Shown here in pieces: positions 34,966-44,359 of a stretch of DNA of 52,475 bases; position 1 is the stretch's first letter; the number at the start of each line of letters is the position of its first letter. Source of the DNA: Candidatus Sericytochromatia bacterium (GTDB lineage Bacteria; Cyanobacteriota; Sericytochromatia; S15B-MN24; JAQBPE01). Location of the stretch: positions 1 to 52,475 of the forward strand of contig JAYKJB010000082.1 in NCBI GenBank assembly GCA_035285325.1, read 5' to 3'. The notes beneath the pieces were generated by a model, which saw nothing but the letters and a program-made list of their open reading frames with translations, ran no database searches and had not been told where the DNA came from. The position numbers and the translations under genes were made by a program.

Positions 34966-36480
34966 ATGTCTCGCTACATGCTCGCCATTGACCAGGGCAC
35001 CACCGGCAGCACCGCGATCGTCTTCAACCAGACCGGCCGGGTGGCGGGCAAGGGTTACCAGGAAATCACCCAGCATTATCCTCAGCCGGGATGGGTCGAG
35101 CACGACGCGGAGGAGATCTGGACGCGCACCCTCGCGGCGATCGCCGCCGCGCTCTCACAGGCCGGCATCACCGGGGCGGAACTGGCGGGCATCGGCATCA
35201 CCAACCAGCGGGAGACGGTCGTCTTGTGGGACCGTACCACCGGGCGTCCGCTGCATCGGGCGATCGTCTGGCAGTGCCGTCGAACCGCGGATCGTTGTGC
35301 CGCCCTGGCCCGGACGGAGACGGCCGCGGAGGTCAGCCGGCGCACCGGGCTGGTGCTGGATGCCTACTTCTCCGGCACCAAACTGGCCTGGCTGCTGGAG
35401 GCCGACCCGGCCCACCGGGCCGCCGCCGAGAGCGGGCAGCTGGCAGCCGGCACGATCGATAGCTGGCTGCTCTGGAACCTCACGGGTGGCCGGGTCCACG
35501 CCACCGACGTGACCAATGCGGGGCGGACCATGCTGTTCGATATCCACACGCTGGCCTGGAGCCCCCCCTTGCTCGACTGGCTGAACGTGCCGGCCGCCAT
35601 TCTCCCAGCGGTCCAGCCCAGCGGCTCGCATTTCGGGGAAACCGCGGCCGTGGGGCCACTCCCCGCCGGCATCCCGATCACCGCCGTGGCCGGCGATCAG
35701 CACGCCGCCCTGTTCGGTCAGGCCTGCTTCAAGCCGGGACAGGCCAAAAACACCTACGGGACAGGCTGCTTCATGCTCATGAACACGGGCGAGGAAGCCG
35801 TTCCCAGTCAGAATCGCTTGCTCACGACGCTGGCCTGGCAACTGGCGGGACAAAGACCGCAGTATGCCTTGGAGGGCAGCGTCTTCGTGGCCGGAGCGGC
35901 CGTGCAATGGCTGCGCGACGGCTTGGGCATCATCGCCAGCGCGGCGGACAGCGAGGCCCTGGCCACCTCGGTCGCGGACACGGGGGGAGTCTACCTCGTG
36001 CCGGCCTTCGTGGGGCTGGGCGCTCCTTACTGGGATGGCTTCGCCCGCGGCACGCTGGTAGGGATGACGCGCGGCACCCATCGGGGGCACCTCGCACGGG
36101 CGACCCTGGAGGCGATCGCCTACCAGACCCGAGACATCCTCGATGCGATGGGCAAGGACAGCGGCGTGTCGCTCGCGGAATTGCGGGTGGACGGCGGGGC
36201 GACGGCCAACCAGTTCCTGATGCAATTCCAGGCTGACCTGCTCGGTGTCCCCGTGGTGCGGCAAAATCAGGTAGAGAGCACGGCTTGGGGGGCGGCCGCG
36301 ATGGCGGGACTCACCCTGGGCTACTGGGCAGACCAGGACACCCTGAAAGGCCTGCAGGGTGGGGACCGTCGCTTCGAGCCTGGCCTGGCCGAGGGCGAGC
36401 GTGCCTGCCTGTATGCGGGCTGGCAGCGTGCCGTGTCGCGTTCGCGCGACTGGGTGCTGCCGGCCAGCGCAGAGGCGTGA
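34966..36480 (+). CDS. glpK: Glycerol kinase
   Basis: A 504-residue FGGY-family kinase very close to Glp[18 protein letters not shown], the substrate-loop [65 protein letters not shown] and the ATP site GALFGQACF-like AALFGQACF. It phosphorylates glycerol to glycerol 3-phosphate in the cytoplasm. AAGGAG lies 8 nt upstream of the ATG. Its stop overlaps the next gene's GTG as GTGA, linking it to a glycerophosphodiesterase-like protein. No glpF or glpD is seen in the window. Confidence 0.95.
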   Translation: MSRYMLAIDQGTTGSTAIVFNQTGRVAGKGYQEITQHYPQPGWVEHDAEEIWTRTLAAIAAALSQAGITGAELAGIGITNQRETVVLWDRTTGRPLHRAIVWQCRRTADRCAALARTETAAEVSRRTGLVLDAYFSGTKLAWLLEADPAHRAAAESGQLAAGTIDSWLLWNLTGGRVHATDVTNAGRTMLFDIHTLAWSPPLLDWLNVPAAILPAVQPSGSHFGETAAVGPLPAGIPITAVAGDQHAALFGQACFKPGQAKNTYGTGCFMLMNTGEEAVPSQNRLLTTLAWQLAGQRPQYALEGSVFVAGAAVQWLRDGLGIIASAADSEALATSVADTGGVYLVPAFVGLGAPYWDGFARGTLVGMTRGTHRGHLARATLEAIAYQTRDILDAMGKDSGVSLAELRVDGGATANQFLMQFQADLLGVPVVRQNQVESTAWGAAAMAGLTLGYWADQDTLKGLQGGDRRFEPGLAEGERACLYAGWQRAVSRSRDWVLPASAEA

Positions 36481-37610
36481 GAACGCTGCGGCGGTTCGCC
36501 ACGGGCTGGCTGGCAGGCGGGGCGATCGCCCTTTGCCTCGGGGCGGCCCTCCCCCCGGTGCCCTTGCCTCCCCCTGCGGCTCCGGGGCCGGAGGGAGTAC
36601 CGCCCGGTTGGTGGGCTGAATTGCAGCCGCTCCTGACGGGCGGGGCCCGTTGTCGGCTCAAGATCGCGCCTCACTGGCTCGAGCCGGGGGAACCCGCACG
36701 GGCGGGCTCGCTCGACGCCTTCGGCATCGCGACGCTGCAAAAGTCCCGGATGCGCGTCGTGTTCGGGCCCGTGAAGAGCCGCGGCGACATGCGGCAGTTG
36801 CTGACTGGCCCGCTCGACGGCCTGAGCAGCGAGCGACCGGATCTGCTGGTGGAGGAAACCTTTGCCGTCGACCTCAATGGCGATGGACGTCCCGGCGATT
36901 GGATGCTCGACCACGGCAGTGCCCCCTTCGAGCGCCTGGAATTGCGAGGCGAGGGCGGCGCCAAGGGGGTGCGGCCGGGCCACACGCTTCCGGCGTTCGA
37001 AGCCGCCATCGACCAGGGCGCCAACTGCCTGGAAAGTCCGGTCTGGTTGACGCAGGACGGCATTCCCGTGCTCGCGGATGGTCCCTGGCTCCAACGCGAT
37101 CGCGTGCGCTGGAGCCATCCTGGCTCACCCGCCCCGCGCGAGGCAGTCCCGGACCTGCAAGCCTGGCAACTGAGCGCGCTGCGCCACTGGACGGATCGCG
37201 GGGTGAAGCAGGACGGCTACCCCATGCAAAATCTCGATCCGCTGCTTTCGCCCGTGTCGCTCGCCTTTGGGCGCCTTCGGGGCTGGGCCGACGTGCATGC
37301 CTGGGTCGACCTGGAAAGTTTGCTGGCCTTTGTCAGCTTCTACCAGACTTACTACACGCTCGGGGAAGGTCGCCTGCACCCCGAAGCCGCCGCCAGAGGC
37401 GGCCGGGCCAGGCAGGTCCAGCTGGTGCTGTCCCTGCCCCCGAGCGGCGAGGGCAACGATGCGGCCCGTCGCGCCAGTGCGACCTGCCTCGCCATCGGCA
37501 CGCGAGCCGGCTTTCTGGCGCGCCTGACCCTGCAAAGCACCGACGGTCGGTTACTGGCGGAACTGGCGCGCCGCTACCCCGGGCTGCAACTCTGCCTCCA
37601 GTTCCCCTGA
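36477..37610 (+). CDS. Degenerate glycerophosphodiester phosphodiesterase-like secreted protein
   Basis: A 377-residue protein starting at a GTG that overlaps glpK. A Leu/Ala-rich N-terminal signal ([18 protein letters not shown]) suggests export. A calcium-loop-like [10 protein letters not shown] follows, then a GDPD-type core: [20 protein letters not shown] and [19 protein letters not shown], which track the GDPD motifs ENTLxAFxxAxxxGA and TxDGxPVxxHD. However, the two catalytic His positions appear replaced: LRG (156-158) stands where HRG should be, and A200-D201 where HD should be. It is probably a non-catalytic relative or one with changed chemistry. Pairing with glpK still suggests glycerophosphodiester metabolism. 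Confidence 0.6.
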   Translation: MRTLRRFATGWLAGGAIALCLGAALPPVPLPPPAAPGPEGVPPGWWAELQPLLTGGARCRLKIAPHWLEPGEPARAGSLDAFGIATLQKSRMRVVFGPVKSRGDMRQLLTGPLDGLSSERPDLLVEETFAVDLNGDGRPGDWMLDHGSAPFERLELRGEGGAKGVRPGHTLPAFEAAIDQGANCLESPVWLTQDGIPVLADGPWLQRDRVRWSHPGSPAPREAVPDLQAWQLSALRHWTDRGVKQDGYPMQNLDPLLSPVSLAFGRLRGWADVHAWVDLESLLAFVSFYQTYYTLGEGRLHPEAAARGGRARQVQLVLSLPPSGEGNDAARRASATCLAIGTRAGFLARLTLQSTDGRLLAELARRYPGLQLCLQFP

Positions 37611-37635
37611 TCGAGAAAGTCCCAAGCGCGGAGAA

Positions 37636-39672
37636 TCAGCCCCTGGCGCCAGTGGCATCGCGGCGCGGCAAGGCGCCCCGCGCCGCCATCGCCAGCGTGC
37701 CCCAAGCCGTCAGCCAGGCCCGCTCGTCTCGCGGCAAGTCGGGATCGCTGTGGCGGCGCTGGGCCCAGGCAATCTCGTCAGCACGCGCCGTCTGCAAGGC
37801 CTGAACCGTCATCGGCGGGAGGGCCGGGAACCAGAGGCGGGCACTGCGGTTGCCCTCGGTTGCCGCCGTCATCAGCTGGCCGAGGCTGTTCCAGGACAAA
37901 GTGGAGGCACCCGCATAGGCGTGCATCTGCCCGAGCAGGTCACCGTCTGGTAAGGAGAACAGCCGCACGCAGTGGTCGTGGCCCCCCACCGCGATGGCCA
38001 GGCCGTCGGGCCGGAAGGCGATCGCCCGCACCACTTTGGTTTCAGCGGCAATCTCGGTCACCAGTTCGCAAGAAGGGAGTTCATACACCCGCACGATGCC
38101 TCCCCGGTCTGAGATGGCCAGAAAGCGCTCGTCCGGACTGAAAGACAGCACGGCCAAACCGCCTTCCGCCCCGTCGAAGGCGCTCAGCAAGGCACCCTCC
38201 GGCAACGACCAGACGCGGGCGACGCCGTCGCCCCCCCAGGCCGCCAGCAAACTGCCGCGCGGGGAGAGTTCCAGGCGCTTGACCGGGCGCCCTTGATTGC
38301 CCAGGGCATGCACGATGCGGGATTTTTCCACGTCCCACAGGTCGATACGCGCCCCGCAGGACGCCGCCAGCAGGCGTCCATCGCCCCGAAAGGCGATCGC
38401 CGTGACGTCGACCGTTTCAAGCGAGGCCACCGGCAGCGCATCCGGCAGCCGCAACACCTGCGTGCGATTGGTCATGGTGGCGACGGCGAGCAAGCGCCCC
38501 ATCCCTGCAAAGGCCAGGGCTCGAGTCCAGCCGGGCATCCCCTCGACCGTGCCGACCGGTTCCCCGTCCGGCAGCGAGAAGATACGCACGTCGTGGTGGT
38601 CTCCTCCGACCGCCATGTAGTGCCAATCCGAACTGGTGGCAAGCACGGTGGCCTGGCCTGGCGCGCCTTCGAAGATGGTGCGCTCGCTGATACGCTCCTC
38701 CAGGTCTTGCAAGTCCCCCTCACAGCGCGGGGCCAGACTCGCCAGCTTGCCGAAGAGCGCGCCTTGCGGCGAAGCAGGCGGTGGCGCCCAGTCCAGTTCG
38801 GCCAGGTGACGCACATAGCGCATCGAGACGGGGACCGGCGCCCGCACCGACCACTTCCAGATGTCTTCGTAGGCCCCGTGCTCCGCCAATACCAGCAACA
38901 GGGAATCCCATTCGGAGGGCAAGATCTCGGCCAGGCCGAGCGTGCGCACGGCATAAGTCCAGGGCAACAGGTGATGGTTCCGCGCCACCTCCGCCAGCCG
39001 CTGACGACGAGGCAGCGGGGCGGTTTTGAGAACCTCCCCGAGGTGCGTCCCGGAAGGGTCGAAGGAGAGGTAAACGGCCACCTGTTCACTCAGCAAGAGC
39101 AACTGCACGCGCGTGGCCGGGTCACCTCCCTGATATCCCGCATCGCGCAGCACCTTGAGCGCGCGCACGTCGTCGGCAAGCAAGGCCAGGTCGACCAGGC
39201 GTTGAACCGAATCGGCTCGCTGCAAGTGGGTGGCCACCTGACGAGCGGCCTCGGCCACGCGGGCATCGGTATCCCCCGTGGCATCGAGCAGCACGGGAAT
39301 CTCATCGGGTTCAAGCTGCACCAGGTCGGTCAGTTCACCGCGGAACAACTTCCCCAGCAAACGAGGCAGTGGCGCGTATTCCGCCTGCCAGCCCTTTTCC
39401 GTGATCAGCGCAGCCAGGCGGGGGTTGCGGGTCGCGGCCCAGTATTCGCAGACGACGTCGATCGCCACCTGCTCGGTGAGGGCCCCCAGACGTTCCAGGG
39501 CGATCCGATGGACGGCGGGGTCTGTGACCTCGACCAGGGCCCGGCACAGGGGTTCCACCGCCTCGGCGTCACCCCAGCCGGCGATCGCGCGGGCCGTGCG
39601 GCGCCGGCGGATGAGACCGAACAAAAATCGGCGGTCGAACAGACCTGCGATCAGCTCATCTGGCTCTGCCAC
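37636..39672 (-). CDS. WD40/HEAT-like repeat protein
   Basis: About 678 residues. The C-terminal half has repeated WD40-type blades: VAVGGHDHCVRLFSLPDGDLLG, RLLAASCGARIDLWDVEKSR, SLLAAWGGDGVARVWSLPEGAL, RFLAISDRGGIVRVYELPSCEL, about seven units, enough for a propeller. The N-terminal ~330 residues are alpha-helical repeats (HEAT-like). The GTG at 39672 has AAGGGG 7 nt upstream and begins VAEPDELIAGLF; an extension to 39816 looks non-native. The protein lacks a signal peptide. It is probably a scaffold or sensor protein; the function is unknown. Confidence 0.72.
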   Translation of the reverse strand: MAEPDELIAGLFDRRFLFGLIRRRRTARAIAGWGDAEAVEPLCRALVEVTDPAVHRIALERLGALTEQVAIDVVCEYWAATRNPRLAALITEKGWQAEYAPLPRLLGKLFRGELTDLVQLEPDEIPVLLDATGDTDARVAEAARQVATHLQRADSVQRLVDLALLADDVRALKVLRDAGYQGGDPATRVQLLLLSEQVAVYLSFDPSGTHLGEVLKTAPLPRRQRLAEVARNHHLLPWTYAVRTLGLAEILPSEWDSLLLVLAEHGAYEDIWKWSVRAPVPVSMRYVRHLAELDWAPPPASPQGALFGKLASLAPRCEGDLQDLEERISERTIFEGAPGQATVLATSSDWHYMAVGGDHHDVRIFSLPDGEPVGTVEGMPGWTRALAFAGMGRLLAVATMTNRTQVLRLPDALPVASLETVDVTAIAFRGDGRLLAASCGARIDLWDVEKSRIVHALGNQGRPVKRLELSPRGSLLAAWGGDGVARVWSLPEGALLSAFDGAEGGLAVLSFSPDERFLAISDRGGIVRVYELPSCELVTEIAAETKVVRAIAFRPDGLAIAVGGHDHCVRLFSLPDGDLLGQMHAYAGASTLSWNSLGQLMTAATEGNRSARLWFPALPPMTVQALQTARADEIAWAQRRHSDPDLPRDERAWLTAWGTLAMAARGALPRRDATGARG

Positions 39673-39705
39673 CGACGGTCCCCTTCGTGCCTGCGCGGGC
39701 ACGCA

Positions 39706-39744
39706 CAAAAAAACTCCCTGGGGCGATGATATCACCCCAGGGAG
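39706..39744 (-). terminator. Rho-independent terminator of the HTH protein gene
   Basis: A perfect 10-bp stem (39714-39723 with 39735-39744) with an 11-base loop. On the minus strand it is followed by a T-run (complement of 39706-39713). It lies directly after the gene ending at 39773, and before the WD40 gene, so it separates the two transcription units. Confidence 0.88.
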
Positions 39745-39772
39745 CATTCTGGCTTGCCTCAGTGGGCCCATT

Positions 39773-40084
39773 TCACTCCGCGACGACGGGAAGCTTGGCT
39801 TCAGCCTTGGCCGCATCGGCGGCCTTCTTGCGCAGGGCGTAGGCCTTCACGCTCTCATGCGAAATGAAGACGATGTCCTTGGCCTCAGGCGAGGCACCAC
39901 CACGCAGCCGGAAACCGGTGATTTCGCCGCGCGTCTCGAGCGTGGCAATCTGCGAGCGGGTCGTCATCAGGATCTTGGCTGCACCCTCCAGCGAGAGGAA
40001 GCCACCCGCTTGCTCCCGAAAAGGCGCAAGTTCGTCGATCCGATCGACATAAGGAAATTTCTTGGACTCTTTCTTCTTCGTCAT
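39773..40084 (-). CDS. Small helix-turn-helix (excisionase/MerR-like) DNA-binding protein
   Basis: About 103 residues. Residues ~25-80 read FLSLEGAAKILMTTRSQIAT, LETRGEITGFRLRGG, then DIVFISHESVKAYALRKK, which match a winged excisionase/MerR-type HTH: sensing helix, recognition helix and the FIS-xESVxAY C-terminal segment. It is Lys-rich and lacks a membrane signal, so it should bind DNA. I start it at the ATG at 40084; an upstream extension to 40204 looks non-native. It is a monocistron with a strong terminator. The target is unknown. Confidence 0.7.
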   Translation of the reverse strand: MTKKKESKKFPYVDRIDELAPFREQAGGFLSLEGAAKILMTTRSQIATLETRGEITGFRLRGGASPEAKDIVFISHESVKAYALRKKAADAAKAEAKLPVVAE

Positions 40085-40341
40085 CAGTGCGTTGGACCCC
40101 ATGGGTTGAAGAAACGGGTAGTCTAGATCGTTCTCGGGTGCCCTCACGGGGCGATGATTCGGGGCGACGAACGGGCACGGCTTTCCGGAACGTTTCTTCA
40201 CCATACCACAGCACGGCTCGGCTTGACCAACGCCTCAGCCACCGGATGCTCGAGCGCTCCATGCCGCGCCGACACCCGACACAAGCAGGTCAAATTCAGC
40301 TCCCTGACTTGCATTGGCCAATTTATTGAGGTTCGACGAGC

Positions 40342-41580
40342 TCAGAGTCCGGCCGCGCTCAGCACCTGATCCGCCTCGATCACATACCGAGCAAAGCGGC
40401 TCTCGCGATTCTGCGTTTGCAAGGCTTTGGCGCGTTCCAGCGCCACGCGGGAAGCCCGGGCGTCGCGGGTGCGTTCGAGTTCATCGTGAAAGGTGGCGAT
40501 TTCCCGGCCAAGCAATTCATCTAGATTGGGCACCGCCCAGAACAGGCTGTTCCGGTTGGCTTCCAAGCCTTTCAAGAAGGTCGCGTAATCCCGGCGGAAT
40601 TCCTCGCGGGAACGCTGAATCCGGGACCAGCCAGCGACCGAGATGTCCTGGGCAGGCAACAGCTGGGCGGCGGAGGCGAGCAGGTTCTGGGCCGGGGCGA
40701 TCGCACCGGCGGCCGGGCTGCCCGGTACGGCCGCGGAAGCGGATGGGGTGGCCCCGAAGGACGCGGGCAGCGGCGCGAGCGTGCTCGACGTCGCCACCGG
40801 AGCGGGCACGGGGCCGGTGGGGGCGGGGGCCACGTCAGGCGTGCCGGCGACAGGTTGGGTGACCAGGGCCGACGCGGAAGAAGCGGCCTGCGCGCTCGGC
40901 CCAAGCGCCGGAGAATTGGACGCCACAGCTCCCGCCAGGGGAGGCATCGGGCGGCGTGTGGGCGCAGGGGCAGGAGACAGCGGAGCCCGACCGAGCCGTC
41001 GAGAGGGGCCCGGGGGAAGCACGGGCAGGCGCCCTGTCAGGGCACTGCGAATCAAGGCCGCCGGCTGGGCATGGTGGCCTAGCTGGGCCAGGGCCAGCGC
41101 CGTGACGCCCCCTTCGGTGCTGACGCGGGGATTGGCCCCGGCGGCCAGCAACAAGGCAACCAGCTCCGTGTGACCTTCCTGGGCGGACCACATCAAGGGC
41201 GTAAACCCGTAGCCGTCGGCCGGGTTGCGGGCCGCCCCGTGCAACAGCAGCAACCGGGCAATTTCGGTCCGGCCACGCTGGGCGGCCCAGGCCAGCGGGG
41301 TCAGGCCGGTCGCGTCTCGCGCATCCACGCGCGCCCCTCGCTCAACGAGTTCGCGACAGGCCGCCAGGTCTCCTCGCGACACGGCCTCGAACAGGGCCTG
41401 CTCGATGGCATAGCCGCCGGGCACGTTCTGGACTGCCGGTTGGGACGGCACGGGCAAGGCCAGCCCCGTTTCCGGTGGACAGTCCGCACAGGGGAGGAGG
41501 ATCACCTGCGCGTGGCCGCCGGATGTCCAGAGCAAACACGCCCCGAGCAGGGCGACCCCCATCGAAGCAAGGCGAGGCAT
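40342..41580 (-). CDS. Secreted ankyrin-repeat protein
   Basis: About 412 residues with a signal peptide (LASMGVALLGACLLWTSGGHAQ). Residues ~55-190 carry at least three ankyrin repeats (ALFEAVSRGDLAACRELVER, GLTPLAWAAQRGRTEIARLL, GFTPLMWSAQEGHTELVALL). A Pro/Ala-rich linker of ~130 residues, probably disordered, leads to a C-terminal Arg/Glu-rich helical domain (IQRSREEFRRDYATFLKGLE). The ATG at 41580 has GAAGGAA 7 nt upstream. It diverges from the M14 peptidase gene across 197 nt. Function unknown; ankyrins suggest protein binding outside the cytoplasm. Confidence 0.7.
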   Translation of the reverse strand: MPRLASMGVALLGACLLWTSGGHAQVILLPCADCPPETGLALPVPSQPAVQNVPGGYAIEQALFEAVSRGDLAACRELVERGARVDARDATGLTPLAWAAQRGRTEIARLLLLHGAARNPADGYGFTPLMWSAQEGHTELVALLLAAGANPRVSTEGGVTALALAQLGHHAQPAALIRSALTGRLPVLPPGPSRRLGRAPLSPAPAPTRRPMPPLAGAVASNSPALGPSAQAASSASALVTQPVAGTPDVAPAPTGPVPAPVATSSTLAPLPASFGATPSASAAVPGSPAAGAIAPAQNLLASAAQLLPAQDISVAGWSRIQRSREEFRRDYATFLKGLEANRNSLFWAVPNLDELLGREIATFHDELERTRDARASRVALERAKALQTQNRESRFARYVIEADQVLSAAGL

Positions 41581-41688
41581 GTGGACGTTCCTTCGGCTCT
41601 GGCACACGTGCGTGCTTTGTACCCTCACCCGCGGGATATTTTTTCTCTTGCTCGGCTGATTTGTACAGCGACACGACGGGATCAATGA

Positions 41689-41727
41689 TTGACACAACAT
41701 CAAGAAAAGGTAAAAATAAGGTTAAAG
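41689..41727. promoter_or_regulatory. Candidate promoter and 11-bp repeat box before the M14 peptidase
   Basis: TTGACA (41689-41694) is followed 16 bases later by TAAAAA (41711-41716), a fair sigma-70-like pair. Overlapping it, GGTAAA at 41709 and GGTTAA at 41720 are spaced exactly 11 bases; in the complement this reads as TTTAACC/TTTTACC with an 11-base period, like PhoB boxes. It lies 50-90 nt upstream of the M14 gene (start 41778) and could also serve the divergent ankyrin gene. Confidence 0.5.
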
Positions 41728-41777
41728 CCTTCCCCGTGGGCTGGCCGTCCTCTCTTCAACGCCGAAGGAGTCTCCGC

Positions 41778-43028
41778 ATGCCGTTTCTCAATCGCGCCAA
41801 GCGCGCCTCGCTCCTGGCCACCACGATGAGCTTGCTCGCCGGCTGCGGCTTGGCCACGACCAGCGTCGCGCCGACCAAGCAACCTTCTCGGGTGGCGGCA
41901 CTCGCTGGCGCCAAAGAGCGCACCGTGGTGACCCTGCACTTCCGCGACCGCGCCACGCTCGAACAGCTGGCCGCCGAAGGCGTCGACCTGTTCGAAAACG
42001 TCGACCACGAACGGCGGACCGTGGGGGCCACCATCAATCCGCACACGCGTCTGCTGCTGCAACGCCTGGGCGTCCGCTATGACATCAAGCAGACCAGCAC
42101 GGTCAAGGGTTTTCCGGCCGGCTACGGCTCGGTGACGGTGGTTCAGGACGAGGTGCGCAAGCTGGCGCAGGCCTACCCCCAACTCGTGGAAGCGATCGAA
42201 ATCGGCAAGTCGTTCGAAGGGCAGCCGGTGCTGGCTGCCCGCATCACCGCCAAGCCGAAGGAAAATTTGCCGGCGGTGCGTCTGACCGGCGGCGTCCACG
42301 CGCGCGAACTGGTGCCGGTCGAACTGATGCGCAATCTCAGCAAGACGCTGGTGGAAGGTTACGGCAAGGATGCCACCGTGACCCGGCTTCTGGACACGCG
42401 TCATGTCTGGGTCGTGCCGGTGGTGAACCCCGACGGACGGGTGCGCGTGCAGCAAGGCAACGCGATGTGGCGGAAGAACACGCGGCCCACCGGCGGCATG
42501 GGCGGGGGCGGGGTCGACATCAACCGCAATGCGGATGACCACTGGCAGCAGGGGGATAGCTCGAAGTGGTCCGATGCCTACCGCGGCGAAGCCCCCTTCT
42601 CGGAGCCCGAGACCCAGGCCATCCGGGATCTGGCCTTGAAAGTCCGCTTCAAGGCGTCGTTCGACGTTCACTGCTATGGCGGTATGGTGCTGTGGCCCCC
42701 GGGCTACTCGACCGAGTACTCGCCCGATGAAGCCCGTTTCAAGGCCATCGGTGAGAAAATCGCCAAGCCGCTCGGCTACAAGCACGGGACGATCGCACGG
42801 ACCATCTACAAGACTTATGGCGACATTGCGACCTGGGAATACGTGAAACTTGGCACGCTGGCGTTCGCGGCCGAACTGAATGACGGGGAGTTCGCCCCCG
42901 ACTTCAACCAGGTCGAGCGCGACTGGACCCTGTGGCGCAATCACTTCCTGTACTTCATCGACGCGGCGGCCAACGACAAGGCCGTCCACGCGCAAGAAGG
43001 CCGTCTGCTGGGCTTCCAGGGCTTCTGA
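41778..43028 (+). CDS. M14 zinc carboxypeptidase, lipoprotein
   Basis: A 416-residue M14 (carboxypeptidase A-like) enzyme. Zinc ligands are His174 and Glu177 (GGVHARELV) and His298 (FDVHCYGG); Asn248-Arg250 (VDINRNAD) is the substrate motif and Glu366 (FAAELND) the general base. A lipoprotein signal ends in SLLAGC (lipid Cys23), and a ~90-residue N-terminal region may act as a propeptide. The ATG at 41778 has GAAGGAG 7 nt upstream. It should trim peptides or peptidoglycan peptides at the cell surface. It shares an 11-bp repeat box upstream with the papain-type and subtilisin genes. Confidence 0.92.
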   Translation: MPFLNRAKRASLLATTMSLLAGCGLATTSVAPTKQPSRVAALAGAKERTVVTLHFRDRATLEQLAAEGVDLFENVDHERRTVGATINPHTRLLLQRLGVRYDIKQTSTVKGFPAGYGSVTVVQDEVRKLAQAYPQLVEAIEIGKSFEGQPVLAARITAKPKENLPAVRLTGGVHARELVPVELMRNLSKTLVEGYGKDATVTRLLDTRHVWVVPVVNPDGRVRVQQGNAMWRKNTRPTGGMGGGGVDINRNADDHWQQGDSSKWSDAYRGEAPFSEPETQAIRDLALKVRFKASFDVHCYGGMVLWPPGYSTEYSPDEARFKAIGEKIAKPLGYKHGTIARTIYKTYGDIATWEYVKLGTLAFAAELNDGEFAPDFNQVERDWTLWRNHFLYFIDAAANDKAVHAQEGRLLGFQGF

Positions 43029-43040
43029 CGACGACGACCG

Positions 43041-43064
43041 GCCGCGACCCTGCAAGGTCGCGGC
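43041..43064 (+). terminator. Stem-loop after the M14 gene
   Basis: A 9-bp perfect stem (43041-43049 with 43056-43064) and 6-base loop follow the M14 stop codon by 12 nt. There is no T-run, so it is a weak or Rho-dependent terminator at best, or an mRNA 3' stabiliser. Confidence 0.45.
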
Positions 43065-43123
43065 GGCCTGCCATCACGGGGGTATAAATCGGCTGGCACC
43101 CAGTGCCCCGGCGGAGCCCCTGT

Positions 43124-44245
43124 ATGACGGCCCCTGTACCAGATCCCGAAACGCTCACCGCCCCCGTGTCGCTCTCCCTCAGCGCCACCCGCCCTCGCTG
43201 GTGGCACTGGCTGGGGGCCGGCTGCTTGAGCCTTGGACTGCCCGCCTTTGGCCTGGAATGGTGGCTGGCGGCGCCGACCTACCCGGGGCCCATCAGTGAC
43301 CATTTTGACGGGGCGGTCTTCAGCAATCTGGCGCCTTTTCCGCCCCGCAACCCGATGGACCTGCTGCGCTGGCGCCTGAGCAGTGACAGCAAACCCTGGC
43401 CGGAATGGGTCCCCCTGGCACCCGGACGTCGCGTTCCACCCAAACGCTCTCACAGCCTGCGTATCACCTTCATCAATCACGCGACGACCCTGATCCAGCT
43501 GGACGGCATCAACCTGCTGACGGACCCGGTTTATAGCGAACGGGTCGGGCCCTTCGGCTGGCTGGGGCCGGCCCGCCACCAGGCGCCCGGGGTGCCGTTC
43601 GAGGCCCTGCCACCGATCGATGCCGTGCTGGTCAGCCACAGCCACTACGACCATATGGACCTGGCGACGATCGCCCGCCTGCAGGAACGGGACCAGCCGA
43701 TCGTGATGGCGGGGCTCGGCACGCGGGGGCTGTTCCAAAAGCAGGGGCTGCCCCACGCCCGGCTGGTCGAGCTGGACTGGTGGCAGACCCACCCGGTGCG
43801 CGGGGTGCAGATCACCTTCACGCCCGCCCAGCACTGGTCGGCGCGGGCTTTGCGCGACCGTCGGCGCATGCTTTGGGGCAGTTTCATGGTCTCCGGCGTC
43901 AGGCAGCAGGCTTACTTTGCGGGCGATACCGGAGCTGGTCCTCATTTCAAGCTGATCCGCGATCGCCTCGGCCAACCCGATGTGGCCCTGCTGCCGATCG
44001 GCGCCTATGAACCACGCTGGTTCATGAAGCCGCAGCACCTGAACCCCGACGATGCGGTGGAAGCCCATCGGGCCCTGGCCGCCGAAAGCAGCATCGGAAT
44101 CCACTGGGGCACGTTCAAGCTGAGCGGCGAGGGGCTGCGGCAGCCGGTCGATGACTTGCGGAAGGCCTGTCAGGCGCGGGGCATTTCGCCGACCAGCTTT
44201 CGCGTGCTGGAGCACGGCGAGGGGCTCTCCTGGGCGCCTCGCTGA
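43124..44245 (+). CDS. Metallo-beta-lactamase-fold hydrolase (NAPE-PLD/UlaG-like)
   Basis: A 373-residue MBL-fold protein with the zinc motif VSHSHYDHMD at 172-177, the LTDPVYS strand, PAQHWSARA, and later YFAGDTGAGPHF and SIGIHWGTFKL. A hydrophobic N-terminal segment (WHWLGAGCLSLGLPAFGL) is likely a membrane anchor or signal. The long LTDPVYSERVGPFGW run and the EW/PR loops resemble NAPE-hydrolysing phospholipase D-type MBL proteins in bacteria. The ATG at 43124 has GGAG 7 nt upstream. A phosphodiesterase acting on lipids or nucleotides is plausible; the substrate is unknown. Confidence 0.78.
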   Translation: MTAPVPDPETLTAPVSLSLSATRPRWWHWLGAGCLSLGLPAFGLEWWLAAPTYPGPISDHFDGAVFSNLAPFPPRNPMDLLRWRLSSDSKPWPEWVPLAPGRRVPPKRSHSLRITFINHATTLIQLDGINLLTDPVYSERVGPFGWLGPARHQAPGVPFEALPPIDAVLVSHSHYDHMDLATIARLQERDQPIVMAGLGTRGLFQKQGLPHARLVELDWWQTHPVRGVQITFTPAQHWSARALRDRRRMLWGSFMVSGVRQQAYFAGDTGAGPHFKLIRDRLGQPDVALLPIGAYEPRWFMKPQHLNPDDAVEAHRALAAESSIGIHWGTFKLSGEGLRQPVDDLRKACQARGISPTSFRVLEHGEGLSWAPR

Positions 44246-44323
44246 GGCCCCTGCAACCATCGTCCGGAGGGACCCAAGTGGGGGGCATGGCCCAGACGCG
44301 CGACGGCGTGAGCGACCACGGGG

Positions 44324-44340
44324 CCCGCCGTGCTGGCGGG
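44324..44340. terminator. Small stem-loop between convergent genes
   Basis: CCCGCC (44324-44329) pairs with GGCGGG (44335-44340) around a GTGCT loop, between the MBL gene (stop 44245) and the lipoprotein gene (end 44360). No T-run is present, so termination activity is uncertain. Confidence 0.3.
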
Positions 44341-44359
44341 GCTCCTGGCACCCTCGCGG

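Noticed and set aside
41700-43055. A 451-codon minus-strand open frame antisense to the M14 gene
   Set aside because: No motif; the M14 zinc motifs and lipobox on the plus strand decide the strand.
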